Below are positions 7,571-16,780 of a stretch of DNA of 32,899 bases, in pieces. The translations under genes were made by a program, and so were the position numbers. Under the pieces are notes generated by a model. It ran no database searches and was not told where the DNA came from. It saw nothing but the letters and a program-made list of their open reading frames with translations. The first letter of the stretch is position 1, and each line of letters begins with the position of its first letter. Origin of the DNA: Roseburia hominis (GTDB lineage: Bacteria; Bacillota; Clostridia; Lachnospirales; Lachnospiraceae); assembly GCA_021771815.1 (NCBI GenBank), contig JAETOE010000039.1, positions 1 to 32,899 of the forward strand, given 5' to 3'.

Positions 7571-10500
7571 ATGAAAGAGCAGAATAATAAGAGAGATACC
7601 TTAAACCGCTTCTCGGTATCCGGCGCGGGGAAGGAAGCGGCGGGAATGTATGAACCGTGCTTTGAGCATGATAACTGCGGAATCGGCGCTGTTGTCAATA
7701 TCAAGGGAATCAAGACGCATAAGACGGTCGAGAATGCTCTTAAGATTGTTGAGAATCTAAAGCACAGGGCAGGAAAGGACGCGGAGGGAAAGACGGGGGA
7801 TGGTGTTGGTATCTTATTACAGGTATCCCACAAGTTCTTCTCTAAGGCGGCAAAGCAGGCGGGGATTGAGCTTGGCGGCGAACGCGATTACGGCGTCGGC
7901 ATGTTCTTCTTTCCGCAGGACGAATTAAAGCGCAACCGTGCGAAGAAGATGTTCGAGGTCATTGTGAAGAAAGAGGGTATGGAGTTCCTCGGATGGCGGG
8001 AAGTGCCGACGGATCCGGATAAGCTGGGGCAGAAGGCGGCCGGCTGTATGCCTTATATCATGCAGGGCTTTGTGAAGCGTCCGGAGAACGTCGCGAAGGG
8101 GCTTCCGTTCGACCGCAAGCTTTATGTGGCGAGACGCGTGTTCGAGCAGTCGAACGATGATACCTATGTGGTTTCTCTCTCCAGCAGAACGATTGTATAT
8201 AAGGGCATGTTTTTGGTAGAGCAGCTTCGCCTGTTCTTTGCGGATTTGCAGGATAAGGATTATGAGTCGGCGATCGCTACGGTGCACTCGCGTTTCTCCA
8301 CGAATACGAACCCGAGCTGGGAGCGTGCGCATCCGAACCGCTTCATCGTACATAACGGTGAGATCAACACGATCAAGGGAAATGCGGATAAGATGCTTGC
8401 CCGCGAGGAGACGATGGAATCCGGACATTTGAAGGGGGAACTGCAGAAGGTGCTTCCGGTCATCAACAGCGAGGGTTCCGATTCTGCGATGCTGGACAAT
8501 ACATTGGAGTTCCTTGTGATGAGCGGTATGGATCTTCCGCTTGCCGTCATGATTATGATTCCGGAGCCGTGGGCGAACAACCACATTATGTCGCAGAAGA
8601 AGAAGGATTTCTATCAGTACTATGCGACGATGATGGAGCCGTGGGACGGTCCGGCGTCGATTTTATTTTCCGACGGTGACGTCATGGGAGCTGTGCTCGA
8701 CCGCAACGGTCTGCGTCCTTCCAGATACTATATTACGGAGGATGATTATCTGGTGCTCTCTTCCGAGGTCGGCGTGCTGGATATTGACCCGACGAAGATC
8801 GTCGTCAAAGAGCGTCTTAGACCGGGCAAGATGCTTCTCGTCGATACCGTGCAGGGAAGAGTGATCGACGATGACGAACTGAAGGAGATTTATGCGAATA
8901 AGCAGCCGTACGGCGAATGGCTCGACCGCAATCTCTTAGAACTCTCCGAGCTTAAGATTCCGAATCAGCGCGTGCCGGAGTACACGAAGGAGGAGCGCCA
9001 GCGGATGCAGAAGGCGTTCGGCTACACGTTCGAATCTCTGCGTGAGGCGATTCTTCCGATGGCGAAAAGCGGCGGCGAGGGAACGTCCGCGATGGGAATT
9101 GACACGCCGCTCGCAGCGCTTGCAAGCGACCATCAGCCGCTGTTCAACTATTTCAAGCAGCTCTTTGCACAGGTGACGAACCCGCCCATCGACTCGATCC
9201 GTGAGAAGGTCGTGACTTCCACGACGGTCTATATCGGCGAGGACGGCAACCTTCTGGAGGAGAAAGCCGAGAACTGCAAGGTATTAAAGGTCAACAACCC
9301 GATCCTTACCAACACGGATTTGATGAAGATTAAGTCCATGAAGGTAGAGGGATTTCAGGTAGAAGTCCTTCCGATTATCTACTATAAGAATACAAGTCTG
9401 GAAAAGGCGATCGACCGTCTCTGTGTCGAGGCGGACCGTGCGTACAAAGAGGGGGCAAATATACTGATCCTCTCCGACCGGGGTATCGACGAGAACCATG
9501 TGCCGATCCCGTCGCTGCTCGCCGTATCAGCATTGCAGCAGCATCTGGTAAAGACGAAGAAGAGAACGGCAGTTGCGATGATCTTAGAGTCCGGTGAGCC
9601 GAGAGAGGTGCATCATTTCGCGACGCTTTTAGGCTACGGCGCCTGCGCGATCAATCCGTATCTGGCGCAGGACACGGTAAAGCAGCTTGTGGATGAGCAC
9701 ATGCTCGACAAAGATTACTACGCGGCAGTGCAGGATTACAATGCGGCAATCCTGAACGGTATCGTAAAGATTGCGTCAAAGATGGGAATTTCCACGATCC
9801 AGTCTTACGAGGGTTCCAAAATCTTCGAGGCGATCGGCATTGACAAGGATGTGATTGACAAGTATTTCACAAATACGGTCAGCCGCATCGGCGGAATTAC
9901 GTTAAAAGATATCGAGAATGATGTCAATGAGCTTCATTCCGCAGCATACGATCCGCTTGGGCTTGAGACGGATCTTACTCTGGACAGCAGAGGACGCCAC
10001 AAGATGAGAAGCGGCGCGGACCCGCATCTTTACAATCCTGCAACGATTCATCTGCTGCAGGAGGCGACAAGACGCGGCGACTACGAACTGTTCAAGCAGT
10101 ACACTGAGCTTGTCAATAAAGAAGAGAGAGAAATCACGCTGCGCGGTCTGATGGATTTTAATTATCCGAAAAAGGGCGTGCCGATCGAGGAGGTCGAGAG
10201 CGTGGATTCTATTGTGACCCGTTTTAAGACGGGCGCAATGTCCTACGGTTCGATTTCACAGGAAGCGCATGAGACACTGGCGATCGCCATGAACCGTCTC
10301 CACGGAAAGTCGAACTCCGGTGAGGGCGGTGAGGATGCAGAGCGTATCGCGAGCAGGCACAGCGCAGTAAACCGCTGCTCCGCAATCAAACAGGTGGCGA
10401 GCGGACGTTTCGGCGTCACGAGCGAGTACCTGGTCAGCGCGCAGGAGATTCAGATCAAGATGGCGCAGGGCGCAAAGCCGGGCGAGGGCGGACATCTGCC

Positions 10501-12160
10501 GGGCAAGAAGGTCTATCCGTGGATTGCGAAAACGAGACTTTCCACACCGGGCGTATCTCTGATTTCCCCGCCGCCGCACCATGATATCTATTCCATCGAG
10601 GATTTAGAGCAGTTGATCTTTGATCTTAAGAATGCGAATCGCGACGCGCGCATCACCGTAAAGCTAGTCTCCGAGGCAGGCGTCGGTACGGTCGCAGCGG
10701 GCGTTGCAAAGGCGGGCGCACAGGTCGTATTGATTTCCGGTTACGACGGAGGTACAGGCGCAGCGCCGTCAAGCTCCATCCACAACGCGGGACTTCCGTG
10801 GGAGCTTGGGCTCGCGGAGACACACCAGACTCTGATTATGAACGGTCTGCGCAATAAGGTACGCATTGAGACGGACGGTAAGCTGATGAGCGGACGCGAC
10901 GTTGCGACGGCAGCGCTGCTCGGCGCGGAAGAATTCGGTTTTGCGACGGCACCGCTTGTAACGTTAGGCTGCGTCATGATGCGTGTCTGCAACCTTGATA
11001 CCTGTCCGGCAGGTATTGCAACACAGAATCCGCAGCTTCGGAAGCGTTTCGCGGGGAAGCCGGAATATGTAGAGAACTTTATGCGTTTTATCGCGCAGGA
11101 GCTCCGGGAATATATGGCGAAGCTTGGATGCCGTACCATCGACGAGATGGTCGGAAGAAGCGATCTGTTAAAGGTGCGCGAGGACTTAAGCGGGCGTGAT
11201 AAGGAAATCGACCTCACGAGAATCCTGAACAATCCGTTCGCAGGACCAAAGGAGAAGGTGACGTTCGATCCGAAGCATGTGTATGATTTCGAGCTGGAGA
11301 AATCCAAGGACGTTACGGTACTCTTTAAACAGTTAAAGGGCGCGTTGGAGGAGAAGCAGCGCAGGAGCATCGATGTGGAGGTAACGAACACGGATCGTTC
11401 ATTCGGAACGATTTTCGGTTCTGAGATTACGAAAAAGTACGGCGGAGAGGGCTTGCCGGAGGATACCTTCATCGTAAAATGCAGCGGCGCGGGCGGACAG
11501 AGCTTCGGTGCATTTATCCCGAAGGGACTGACCTTAGAGCTTGTCGGAGATTCCAATGATTATTTCGGCAAGGGACTTTCCGGCGGTAAGCTGGTCGTAT
11601 ACGCGCCGACAGGTGTGAAATATGAGAAGGATGAGAATATCATCATCGGAAATGTAGCGCTCTACGGAGCGACCAGCGGCAAAGCGTTCATAAACGGTGT
11701 GGCAGGCGAGCGTTTCTGTGTGCGCAATTCGGGAGCTTCCGCAGTTGTCGAGGGCGTGGGCGACCATGGCTGCGAGTATATGACCGGAGGACGTGTCGTC
11801 GTACTCGGAAAGACTGGAAAGAACTTTGCGGCAGGCATGAGCGGCGGTATCGCTTACGTGCTGGATGAGGATAACGACCTCTATACCAGAATCAACAAGG
11901 AAATGGTATTCTCCGAGGAGGTTTCCAATAAGTATGACGTTATGGAATTAAAGGAAATGATCAAGGAGCACGTTGCTCTGACCAATTCCGAGAAGGGCAA
12001 GAAGGTGCTTGACAATTTCAGTGAATATCTGCCGAAGTTCAAGAAAGTCATTCCGTACGATTATAACCGTATGCTCATGGCGATCGTACAGATGGAGGAG
12101 AAGGGTCTTTCCTCCGAGCAGGCACAGATTGAAGCTTTTTATGCAAATACGCGCAGTTAA
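7571..12160 (+). CDS. gltB: glutamate synthase, large subunit
   Basis: Makes two glutamates from glutamine and 2-oxoglutarate with electrons passed on from the GltD subunit. Domains in order: a propeptide of about 35 residues, then class II glutamine amidotransferase with the catalytic cysteine at about Cys36 (HDNCGIGA) that must become the new N-terminus; the central domain; the FMN synthase domain with GAKPGEGGHLPGKK; the 3Fe-4S cysteines Cys1134, Cys1140 and Cys1145 (GCVMMRVCNLDTC); and a C-terminal GXGXG beta-helix. Length about 1529 aa is standard for the bacterial enzyme. A TTG 36 bases upstream is in frame, but ATG at 7571 has AAAGGAAG at good distance and was chosen. It forms an operon with gltD 19 bases downstream and has its own promoter. 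Confidence 0.97.
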   Translation: MKEQNNKRDTLNRFSVSGAGKEAAGMYEPCFEHDNCGIGAVVNIKGIKTHKTVENALKIVENLKHRAGKDAEGKTGDGVGILLQVSHKFFSKAAKQAGIELGGERDYGVGMFFFPQDELKRNRAKKMFEVIVKKEGMEFLGWREVPTDPDKLGQKAAGCMPYIMQGFVKRPENVAKGLPFDRKLYVARRVFEQSNDDTYVVSLSSRTIVYKGMFLVEQLRLFFADLQDKDYESAIATVHSRFSTNTNPSWERAHPNRFIVHNGEINTIKGNADKMLAREETMESGHLKGELQKVLPVINSEGSDSAMLDNTLEFLVMSGMDLPLAVMIMIPEPWANNHIMSQKKKDFYQYYATMMEPWDGPASILFSDGDVMGAVLDRNGLRPSRYYITEDDYLVLSSEVGVLDIDPTKIVVKERLRPGKMLLVDTVQGRVIDDDELKEIYANKQPYGEWLDRNLLELSELKIPNQRVPEYTKEERQRMQKAFGYTFESLREAILPMAKSGGEGTSAMGIDTPLAALASDHQPLFNYFKQLFAQVTNPPIDSIREKVVTSTTVYIGEDGNLLEEKAENCKVLKVNNPILTNTDLMKIKSMKVEGFQVEVLPIIYYKNTSLEKAIDRLCVEADRAYKEGANILILSDRGIDENHVPIPSLLAVSALQQHLVKTKKRTAVAMILESGEPREVHHFATLLGYGACAINPYLAQDTVKQLVDEHMLDKDYYAAVQDYNAAILNGIVKIASKMGISTIQSYEGSKIFEAIGIDKDVIDKYFTNTVSRIGGITLKDIENDVNELHSAAYDPLGLETDLTLDSRGRHKMRSGADPHLYNPATIHLLQEATRRGDYELFKQYTELVNKEEREITLRGLMDFNYPKKGVPIEEVESVDSIVTRFKTGAMSYGSISQEAHETLAIAMNRLHGKSNSGEGGEDAERIASRHSAVNRCSAIKQVASGRFGVTSEYLVSAQEIQIKMAQGAKPGEGGHLPGKKVYPWIAKTRLSTPGVSLISPPPHHDIYSIEDLEQLIFDLKNANRDARITVKLVSEAGVGTVAAGVAKAGAQVVLISGYDGGTGAAPSSSIHNAGLPWELGLAETHQTLIMNGLRNKVRIETDGKLMSGRDVATAALLGAEEFGFATAPLVTLGCVMMRVCNLDTCPAGIATQNPQLRKRFAGKPEYVENFMRFIAQELREYMAKLGCRTIDEMVGRSDLLKVREDLSGRDKEIDLTRILNNPFAGPKEKVTFDPKHVYDFELEKSKDVTVLFKQLKGALEEKQRRSIDVEVTNTDRSFGTIFGSEITKKYGGEGLPEDTFIVKCSGAGGQSFGAFIPKGLTLELVGDSNDYFGKGLSGGKLVVYAPTGVKYEKDENIIIGNVALYGATSGKAFINGVAGERFCVRNSGASAVVEGVGDHGCEYMTGGRVVVLGKTGKNFAAGMSGGIAYVLDEDNDLYTRINKEMVFSEEVSNKYDVMELKEMIKEHVALTNSEKGKKVLDNFSEYLPKFKKVIPYDYNRMLMAIVQMEEKGLSSEQAQIEAFYANTRS

Positions 12161-12179
12161 TTGACGAAAGGGAGAAAAG

Positions 12180-13673
12180 ATGGGAAAACCAACAGGATTT
12201 ATGGAATATGACAGGGAAGATGCGAGAGCGGTGGAACCAGGAGAGCGTATTAAGAACTTTCGTGAGTTCCACACCCCGCTGTCCAAGGAGAGACAGCAGG
12301 TTCAGGGTGCGCGCTGCATGAACTGCGGTGTGCCGTTCTGCCAGGCCGGTATGAATATTATGGGAATGACCTCCGGATGCCCGCTTCACAATCTGGTCCC
12401 GGAGTGGAATGATCTTGTATACACGGGAAACTGGGAGCAGGCATACAACCGTCTGAAAAAGACGAACAATTTCCCGGAATTTACATCGAGGGTATGCCCG
12501 GCGCTCTGTGAGGCTGCCTGTACCTGCGGGCATTGGGATGACCCGGTGACCTGTAAGGCAAACGAGCACGGCATTATTGAAAATGCCTACGAACAGGGCT
12601 ATGCGGCGGCAAAGCCGCCGCGGGTGCGCACCGGAAAGAAGGTCGCGGTCATCGGCTCCGGTCCGGCGGGACTTGCCGCGGCTGACCAGCTTAATAAGCG
12701 GGGACATCAGGTGACGGTCTACGAGCGTGACGACAGGGTCGGCGGACTTCTGATGTACGGCATCCCGAATATGAAGCTTGAGAAATGGGTCATCGACCGC
12801 AAGGTAGACATCATGAAGCAGGAGGGCATCGAGTTCGTGACAGGCGTCAATGTCGGAAAGGACGTAAAGGCGGCGAAGCTTTTAAAAGAGTATGACCGTG
12901 TCATTTTAGCATGCGGCGCAAAGAATCCGAGAGATATCAACGCGCCGGGAAGAGATGCAAAGGGTATCTATTTTGCAGTGGATTTCCTTGCGGCTACGAC
13001 GAAGAGCCTCCTGGATTCCGATCTTAAGGACGGGAAATATATCTCGGCAAAGGGTAAGAAGGTCGTTATCATCGGAGGCGGCGATACCGGAAATGACTGC
13101 GTGGGTACATCCATCCGTCATGGCTGTGCGAGTGTGACGCAGCTTGAGATGATGCCGAAGGCACCGGAGCAGAGGGCGGAGAACAATCCGTGGCCGGAGT
13201 GGCCGAAGGTCTTAAAGACGGATTACGGTCAGGAGGAGGCGATCGCCTTATTCGGTCATGACCCGCGTATCTACCAGACGACGGTCAAGGAGTTCTTAAA
13301 GGATAAGAACGGCAATGTAAACGGACTTATCACCGTAAAGCTTGAGAGCAAAAAGGACGAGAAGACCGGGCGCATGGTGGTGGCGGAGGTCACAGGAAGC
13401 GAGCAGAAGATGGAAGCCGATCTGGTGCTGATCGCAGCAGGCTTCCTCGGTGCGGAGAAGTATGTGGCGGACGCGTTTGGCGTGGAGCTAAATGCAAGGA
13501 CGAATGTTGCGACCGCGGAAGGTGCATACGCGACGAACGTGAAGAATATCTTTGCAGCAGGCGACGTTCACAGAGGACAGTCGCTTGTAGTATGGGCGAT
13601 CCGCGAAGGGCGTGAGGTCGCGAGAGAAGTGGATGAGAGCCTGATGGGGTATTCTTATCTGGAAGCGCAGTAG
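12180..13673 (+). CDS. gltD: glutamate synthase, small subunit
   Basis: Reductase subunit that takes electrons from NAD(P)H through FAD and two 4Fe-4S clusters to GltB. Visible are the N-terminal cluster cysteines (CMNCGVPFC at about 46-54, GCPLHN, CPALCEAACTCG), the FAD-binding GSGPAGLAAA near 160, the pyridine-nucleotide motif GGGDTGND near 300, and the C-terminal FAD motif AAGDVHRGQSLVVWAI near 460. Length 497 aa is normal. AAAGGGAG precedes the ATG. A strong terminator follows, so gltB-gltD is a two-gene unit. Related subunits occur alone in other oxidoreductases, but direct adjacency to gltB settles the role. Confidence 0.96.
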   Translation: MGKPTGFMEYDREDARAVEPGERIKNFREFHTPLSKERQQVQGARCMNCGVPFCQAGMNIMGMTSGCPLHNLVPEWNDLVYTGNWEQAYNRLKKTNNFPEFTSRVCPALCEAACTCGHWDDPVTCKANEHGIIENAYEQGYAAAKPPRVRTGKKVAVIGSGPAGLAAADQLNKRGHQVTVYERDDRVGGLLMYGIPNMKLEKWVIDRKVDIMKQEGIEFVTGVNVGKDVKAAKLLKEYDRVILACGAKNPRDINAPGRDAKGIYFAVDFLAATTKSLLDSDLKDGKYISAKGKKVVIIGGGDTGNDCVGTSIRHGCASVTQLEMMPKAPEQRAENNPWPEWPKVLKTDYGQEEAIALFGHDPRIYQTTVKEFLKDKNGNVNGLITVKLESKKDEKTGRMVVAEVTGSEQKMEADLVLIAAGFLGAEKYVADAFGVELNARTNVATAEGAYATNVKNIFAAGDVHRGQSLVVWAIREGREVAREVDESLMGYSYLEAQ

Positions 13674-13726
13674 AAGGGAAGGATTTAGTAATAACACACG
13701 ATTACAGTATAGCGATAATGAAGAAT

Positions 13727-13757
13727 CCCGTGGAGCGGCAGGCTCTGCGGGTTTTTT
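13727..13757 (+). terminator. intrinsic terminator of gltBD
   Basis: A 10-bp stem (CCCGTGGAGC with GGCTCTGCGGG, two G-T pairs), a 5-base loop and six T residues at 13752-13757. It is one of the clearest terminators in the window. Confidence 0.9.
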
Positions 13758-13872
13758 GCTTTAATATTTAGGATATATTGTGTTGCTTTAAAGCGTGAAA
13801 GTGATGATTTCTATAAAGTAAAAAGCCCTGCGCACACATATTTTAGAAAAAATTAAGAAATAACAAAGGGAT

Positions 13873-13978
13873 TGTTAAAGCTTTGGTAAAATTTCTCTTG
13901 TATTTGTCCTGTATAGTAGGAAATAACTGGTGCGGCAGGTTTCAGAAGAATTCAAGAAGCGTTTAAGGCAGCTTTAAG
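13873..13978 (+). promoter_or_regulatory. gene-free upstream region with two 11-bp-period direct repeats
   Basis: Between the gltBD terminator and the next start codon (13758-14047) no gene is seen. The stretch holds TTGTTAAAGCT followed directly by TTGGTAAAATT (from 13872), and TTTAAG-N5-TTTAAG (13962-13978). Eleven-base spacing of TTAA-type half sites is typical of OmpR/PhoB-family response regulators. A possible -10 is TATAGT at 13912-13917, but it lacks a good -35, which would fit an activated promoter. A near copy of the second repeat lies ahead of the gene at 15447. Confidence 0.35.
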
Positions 13979-14047
13979 AATGATCTGTTACTATAGGCAT
14001 AGACCAAGCTGTCCGAGGGGCGGCAGAGCGGGGAGGTACAGGAGAAA

Positions 14048-15283
14048 ATGGGAAGATCGGCATCCAGTGCGGCAAGAGACGAGCAGTATGTGCGCACAGA
14101 TTGGGGAATCGGAGAAGCGGGAACAAGAAGCGGACAGGCGAGGAGCCAGAGAGTGCGCACAGATTGGGGAATCGGAGAAGCAGGAACAAGAAGCAGGCAG
14201 AGTAACGGACAGGCGGTGCGCGGGCAGAGAAGCGGACAGACGGTGCGCGGGCAGCGGGAACAGAGCATAGACGAGCGCAGGATGCGCGAAGAACGGGTGA
14301 ACCAACGGGAACTGCGGGAGAGAAAGCGGCGAGCGAGGGAGAGAAGGAAACGAAGACAACGGCTGTTTTTCCTGTCGCAGGCTTTGATACTCTTTCTGAT
14401 GATATGTCTTGCTGTCGTGGTAGTTAGCGAAATAAAGAGCATAAAGGCGGGTGCAGGGGTGTCTCCTGCCCAAAAGAATATAGAAACGAACCCGGCAGGA
14501 GGGAATCAGACAGCCAATGCCCCGGAAGATTATATGACGGATTACGCGAGCCAGTGCGGGGTCTGGGAGGTTGCGGCCCCTGTGAAGCGGGAGACATGGG
14601 AAGCGGTTGAGAAGCTAAACGAATATGCCGCACAGAGCGAGACGATCGGTGCGATTTTGGAGGATACGTCGCGCTATCCCGATGAAATGTTAGAGGCGCT
14701 TGCGAACAACCCGGAGATGACGGACTTTGTGGCAGGCTACCCGGCGGCGGACGGAAGTGTCTCAGAGGGGTTAAGCGAACGGGAGAAAGGCGAGGCGCAT
14801 CCGCTTTTCCTGCAGTGGGATCCCAGATGGGGGTATGCATCCTACGGAGACGGAAGCAATATCGGTCTGGCGGGCTGCGGACCGACAAGTCTTGCAATGG
14901 CGCTTTACTATTTGACGAAGGACGAGACGATTACGCCGGATAAGATTGCGAAGTACAGCATGGAGAACGGCTACTACATGTCGGGAACAGGAACGGCATG
15001 GCTTCTGATGGAAGATATGCCGGCGCGCTACGGCGTTGCGGTGGACAAGCCGGGTATTAGCGGGGATATTATGCGCGCCGAGCTGGACGCGGGACATGTC
15101 TTAATCTGCGCGATGCGTGCCGGAGATTTCACGGCGTCCGGTCATTTTATTGTCATTTATGGATATGATGAAAACGGTTTTTTTGTAAATGATCCGAACT
15201 GCGTCGCGAGAAGCAGAGAGAGTTGGAGCTATGAGAGAATCGGCGGTCAGATTAAGCAGTTGTGGTCGCTTGGAGAGGCGTAG
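14048..15283 (+). CDS. membrane-anchored C39-like (Peptidase_C39_2) cysteine protease
   Basis: A 411-aa protein with three parts. Residues 1-105 are a very basic, low-complexity cytoplasmic tail holding a duplicated unit (RTDWGIGEAGTRS at 16-28 and 37-49). A single membrane helix spans about 106-127 (type II orientation expected from the positive-inside rule). The outer part has a C-terminal papain-like domain (about 250-405) with the catalytic cysteine in GCGPTSLAM (Cys277) and a histidine in GHFIVIYGYD (His366), followed by NDPN. This is the C39_2 family of secreted proteases/transpeptidase-like enzymes, whose substrates are mostly unknown. It is not fused to an ABC transporter as bacteriocin C39 peptidases are. 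The start at 14048 has GGGAGG 11 bases and AGGAG 3 bases ahead, neither ideal. Confidence 0.75.
   Translation: MGRSASSAARDEQYVRTDWGIGEAGTRSGQARSQRVRTDWGIGEAGTRSRQSNGQAVRGQRSGQTVRGQREQSIDERRMREERVNQRELRERKRRARERRKRRQRLFFLSQALILFLMICLAVVVVSEIKSIKAGAGVSPAQKNIETNPAGGNQTANAPEDYMTDYASQCGVWEVAAPVKRETWEAVEKLNEYAAQSETIGAILEDTSRYPDEMLEALANNPEMTDFVAGYPAADGSVSEGLSEREKGEAHPLFLQWDPRWGYASYGDGSNIGLAGCGPTSLAMALYYLTKDETITPDKIAKYSMENGYYMSGTGTAWLLMEDMPARYGVAVDKPGISGDIMRAELDAGHVLICAMRAGDFTASGHFIVIYGYDENGFFVNDPNCVARSRESWSYERIGGQIKQLWSLGEA
14090..14194 (+). repeat. 63-bp-period duplication inside the C39-like gene
   Basis: The 42 bases at 14090-14131 recur at 14153-14194 with about one difference, keeping the reading frame (21 codons). 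A further short GTGCGCGGGCAG motif is repeated just after. The near identity suggests recent duplication or ongoing slippage in the cytoplasmic tail. Confidence 0.85.
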
Positions 15284-15373
15284 GAGAGAAGCATGATCGG
15301 ACAGGCCCTAAGTAGTAAGCATTTTTTGAAAATGTTCTGTCAGGATGAGGAACTTCGTAATTTACGCGGAAGC

Positions 15374-15412
15374 GTTAAGGCAGTTGTAAAATGGTATTCT
15401 TTTCGTTATAAT
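15374..15412 (+). promoter_or_regulatory. promoter with overlapping direct repeat for the gene at 15447
   Basis: TTGTAA (15384-15389), 17 bp, TATAAT (15407-15412). A direct repeat GTTAAG-N5-TGTAAA (15374-15390) overlaps the -35, where an OmpR/PhoB-type activator would bind. The surrounding 24 bases closely resemble 13957-13982 ahead of the C39-like gene, so both genes may answer to one regulator. Confidence 0.6.
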
Positions 15413-15446
15413 AAGGGAAGTACAAACGAGAAGGGGAGTATATACC

Positions 15447-16691
15447 ATGGAGACGGAAGCGAAGCGGAAGGAAACTGGTGAAAAGTCTGAAGAAATGAAA
15501 GAGAAGCCGAGGGAGAGTGCAGAGAATTCGGATAAATCAGGTGAAAAGCCGGAAGAAATAAAAGAGAATCCGGAGGAAAGCACAGAGAATCCGGATAAAT
15601 CAGGTCAGAAGCCGGAGAAAAGCGCAGGAGTGCAGGAGAAGAGGCTGTCGGAAGCGGGCAATCGGCAGGAGGAGCCGGAAGCGGAACTTGCCGGAGCGGA
15701 AATCGTTGACGCGGGAGTAAAAGAGCCGCAGGCGGCAGTGCGGATCACGGATGCAGAGCCGGATTATTCCGATATCGAGGTGAGGAATCCACGCATCGGA
15801 AAGGTGTTAAAGCTGCAGGAGGAAGCCAGACGTCAGAATGAGATTGAAAAGCTGCGCAGCAAGCGCATCCGTCAGGAGCAGGAATACATCGATAAGATGA
15901 GCCTTGCCGTGGAAGAGCATCTGCGGGAGACGAAGGAGGAGCAGCGCTACAACGAGCAGTTCGAGGAGCGCATCCGCTATGAGGTCTACCGCATGCACGG
16001 CATCAGCGAGGATAAGCTTCAGGGTATGACCGAGTACCGGAGAGCGTGGTATCAGGGCGCGGCGTTCGCGCTGTTTTTCCTGTCTTTGGTTCTGATTGTC
16101 CTCTGCGGCGTGCTGCACGGCTTTGGCTCGGAGATCTGTATTTTTATGGCGTTCTACACGGCAATCGAGGGAGCGCTTTTGTCCAACGGAAGAAAGCAGG
16201 CTTTTGTTTTTGAGGTGATTACGAAGATACTCTATCTTGCATTGTTCCCGACGATGATGGTGGCGTTCGTCTGCTATGAGCTTGGTTTTGAGGAGTACGC
16301 AATTCTCGTACCCATTTTCACGGTTGCAGGCGTGGTCGTGCTTATCATCGGCGCAATTTCTTATTTCCTCTACGACCCGTACCGGATGGATCGTAAGAAC
16401 CGCAAAAAGGCTAATTCTTACATCAAAGAAATAGAGCGCGCTGCACTGAAGGAAGTACGCCTGAAGGAGAAGGCGTTCGCAAAGCAGGAGAAAAAGAAGG
16501 AAAAGCGTTCCGGGAAAGAAGCGGAGCGCCAGAAAAAGGAAGAGGAAGCGGCGGAAAAGAGAAGACAAAAGAGCGAGGAGCGCGCCGCACGCAGGGAAAA
16601 GCGCGCTGTATGGTGGAGCGAGAAAAAGGCTGCGCTGCCGTTTGGAAAGAAGCGGGAGGCAGAAGAAGAACAGGAGAACGAACATATGTAA
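15447..16691 (+). CDS. membrane protein of unknown function with charged repeat tails
   Basis: A 414-aa protein that I do not recognise. Residues 1-115 are hydrophilic and Glu/Lys/Pro-rich, with a 21-residue unit occurring twice and a bit (EKSEEMKEK... and EKPEEIKEN..., 12-58). Residues 120-185 are predicted coiled coil. Four membrane helices follow at about 203-224, 228-246, 256-277 and 285-308, then a long Lys/Glu/Arg-rich C-terminal helix (about 325-414). Both ends should be cytoplasmic. AAGGGGAG lies 8 bases before the ATG, and the gene has its own promoter and terminator. It neighbours another protein with a repetitive charged cytoplasmic tail and may share its regulation, so a linked role at the cell envelope is possible but unproven. 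Confidence 0.8.
   Translation: METEAKRKETGEKSEEMKEKPRESAENSDKSGEKPEEIKENPEESTENPDKSGQKPEKSAGVQEKRLSEAGNRQEEPEAELAGAEIVDAGVKEPQAAVRITDAEPDYSDIEVRNPRIGKVLKLQEEARRQNEIEKLRSKRIRQEQEYIDKMSLAVEEHLRETKEEQRYNEQFEERIRYEVYRMHGISEDKLQGMTEYRRAWYQGAAFALFFLSLVLIVLCGVLHGFGSEICIFMAFYTAIEGALLSNGRKQAFVFEVITKILYLALFPTMMVAFVCYELGFEEYAILVPIFTVAGVVVLIIGAISYFLYDPYRMDRKNRKKANSYIKEIERAALKEVRLKEKAFAKQEKKKEKRSGKEAERQKKEEEAAEKRRQKSEERAARREKRAVWWSEKKAALPFGKKREAEEEQENEHM
15480..15623 (+). repeat. 63-bp tandem repeat in the membrane-protein gene
   Basis: Unit 1 (15480-15542) and unit 2 (15543-15605) are clearly related, and a partial third begins at 15606. The period is 63 bp, in frame, the same period as the unrelated repeat in the preceding gene. 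Confidence 0.8.
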
Positions 16692-16693
16692 TA

Positions 16694-16740
16694 AACTGCC
16701 GGACAGAGTGGGAATGATCTCCCTTTTGTCCGGCAGTTTT
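16694..16740 (+). terminator. intrinsic terminator
   Basis: A 12-bp stem (AACTGCCGGACA 16694-16705 with TGTCCGGCAGTT 16727-16738), extra pairing inside (GGGA/TCCC), and a short T run. It is close to symmetrical but serves the gene ending at 16691. Confidence 0.85.
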
Positions 16741-16751
16741 GTCCGATGCAT

Positions 16752-16780
16752 TTGACAGAGCATGCGGCCTGGAGTAAAAT
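16752..16780 (+). promoter_or_regulatory. sigma-A promoter for the M3 peptidase
   Basis: A perfect TTGACA (16752-16757), 17 bp, then TAAAAT (16775-16780). It lies 12 bp after the preceding terminator and about 45 bp before the start codon. Confidence 0.8.

Noticed and set aside
10741-11556. Open minus-strand frame of 271 codons inside gltB
   Set aside because: Ser/Pro/Phe-rich with no family motif, entirely within gltB, which is intact.
13980-14270. 96-codon plus-strand frame overlapping the start of the C39-like gene
   Set aside because: A shifted reading of the same duplicated sequence with no family match; the 411-aa frame contains the membrane helix and catalytic domain.
15293-15481. 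62-codon plus-strand frame between the C39-like and membrane-protein genes
   Set aside because: It covers a strong promoter and the start of the next gene and has no ribosome binding site or motif.
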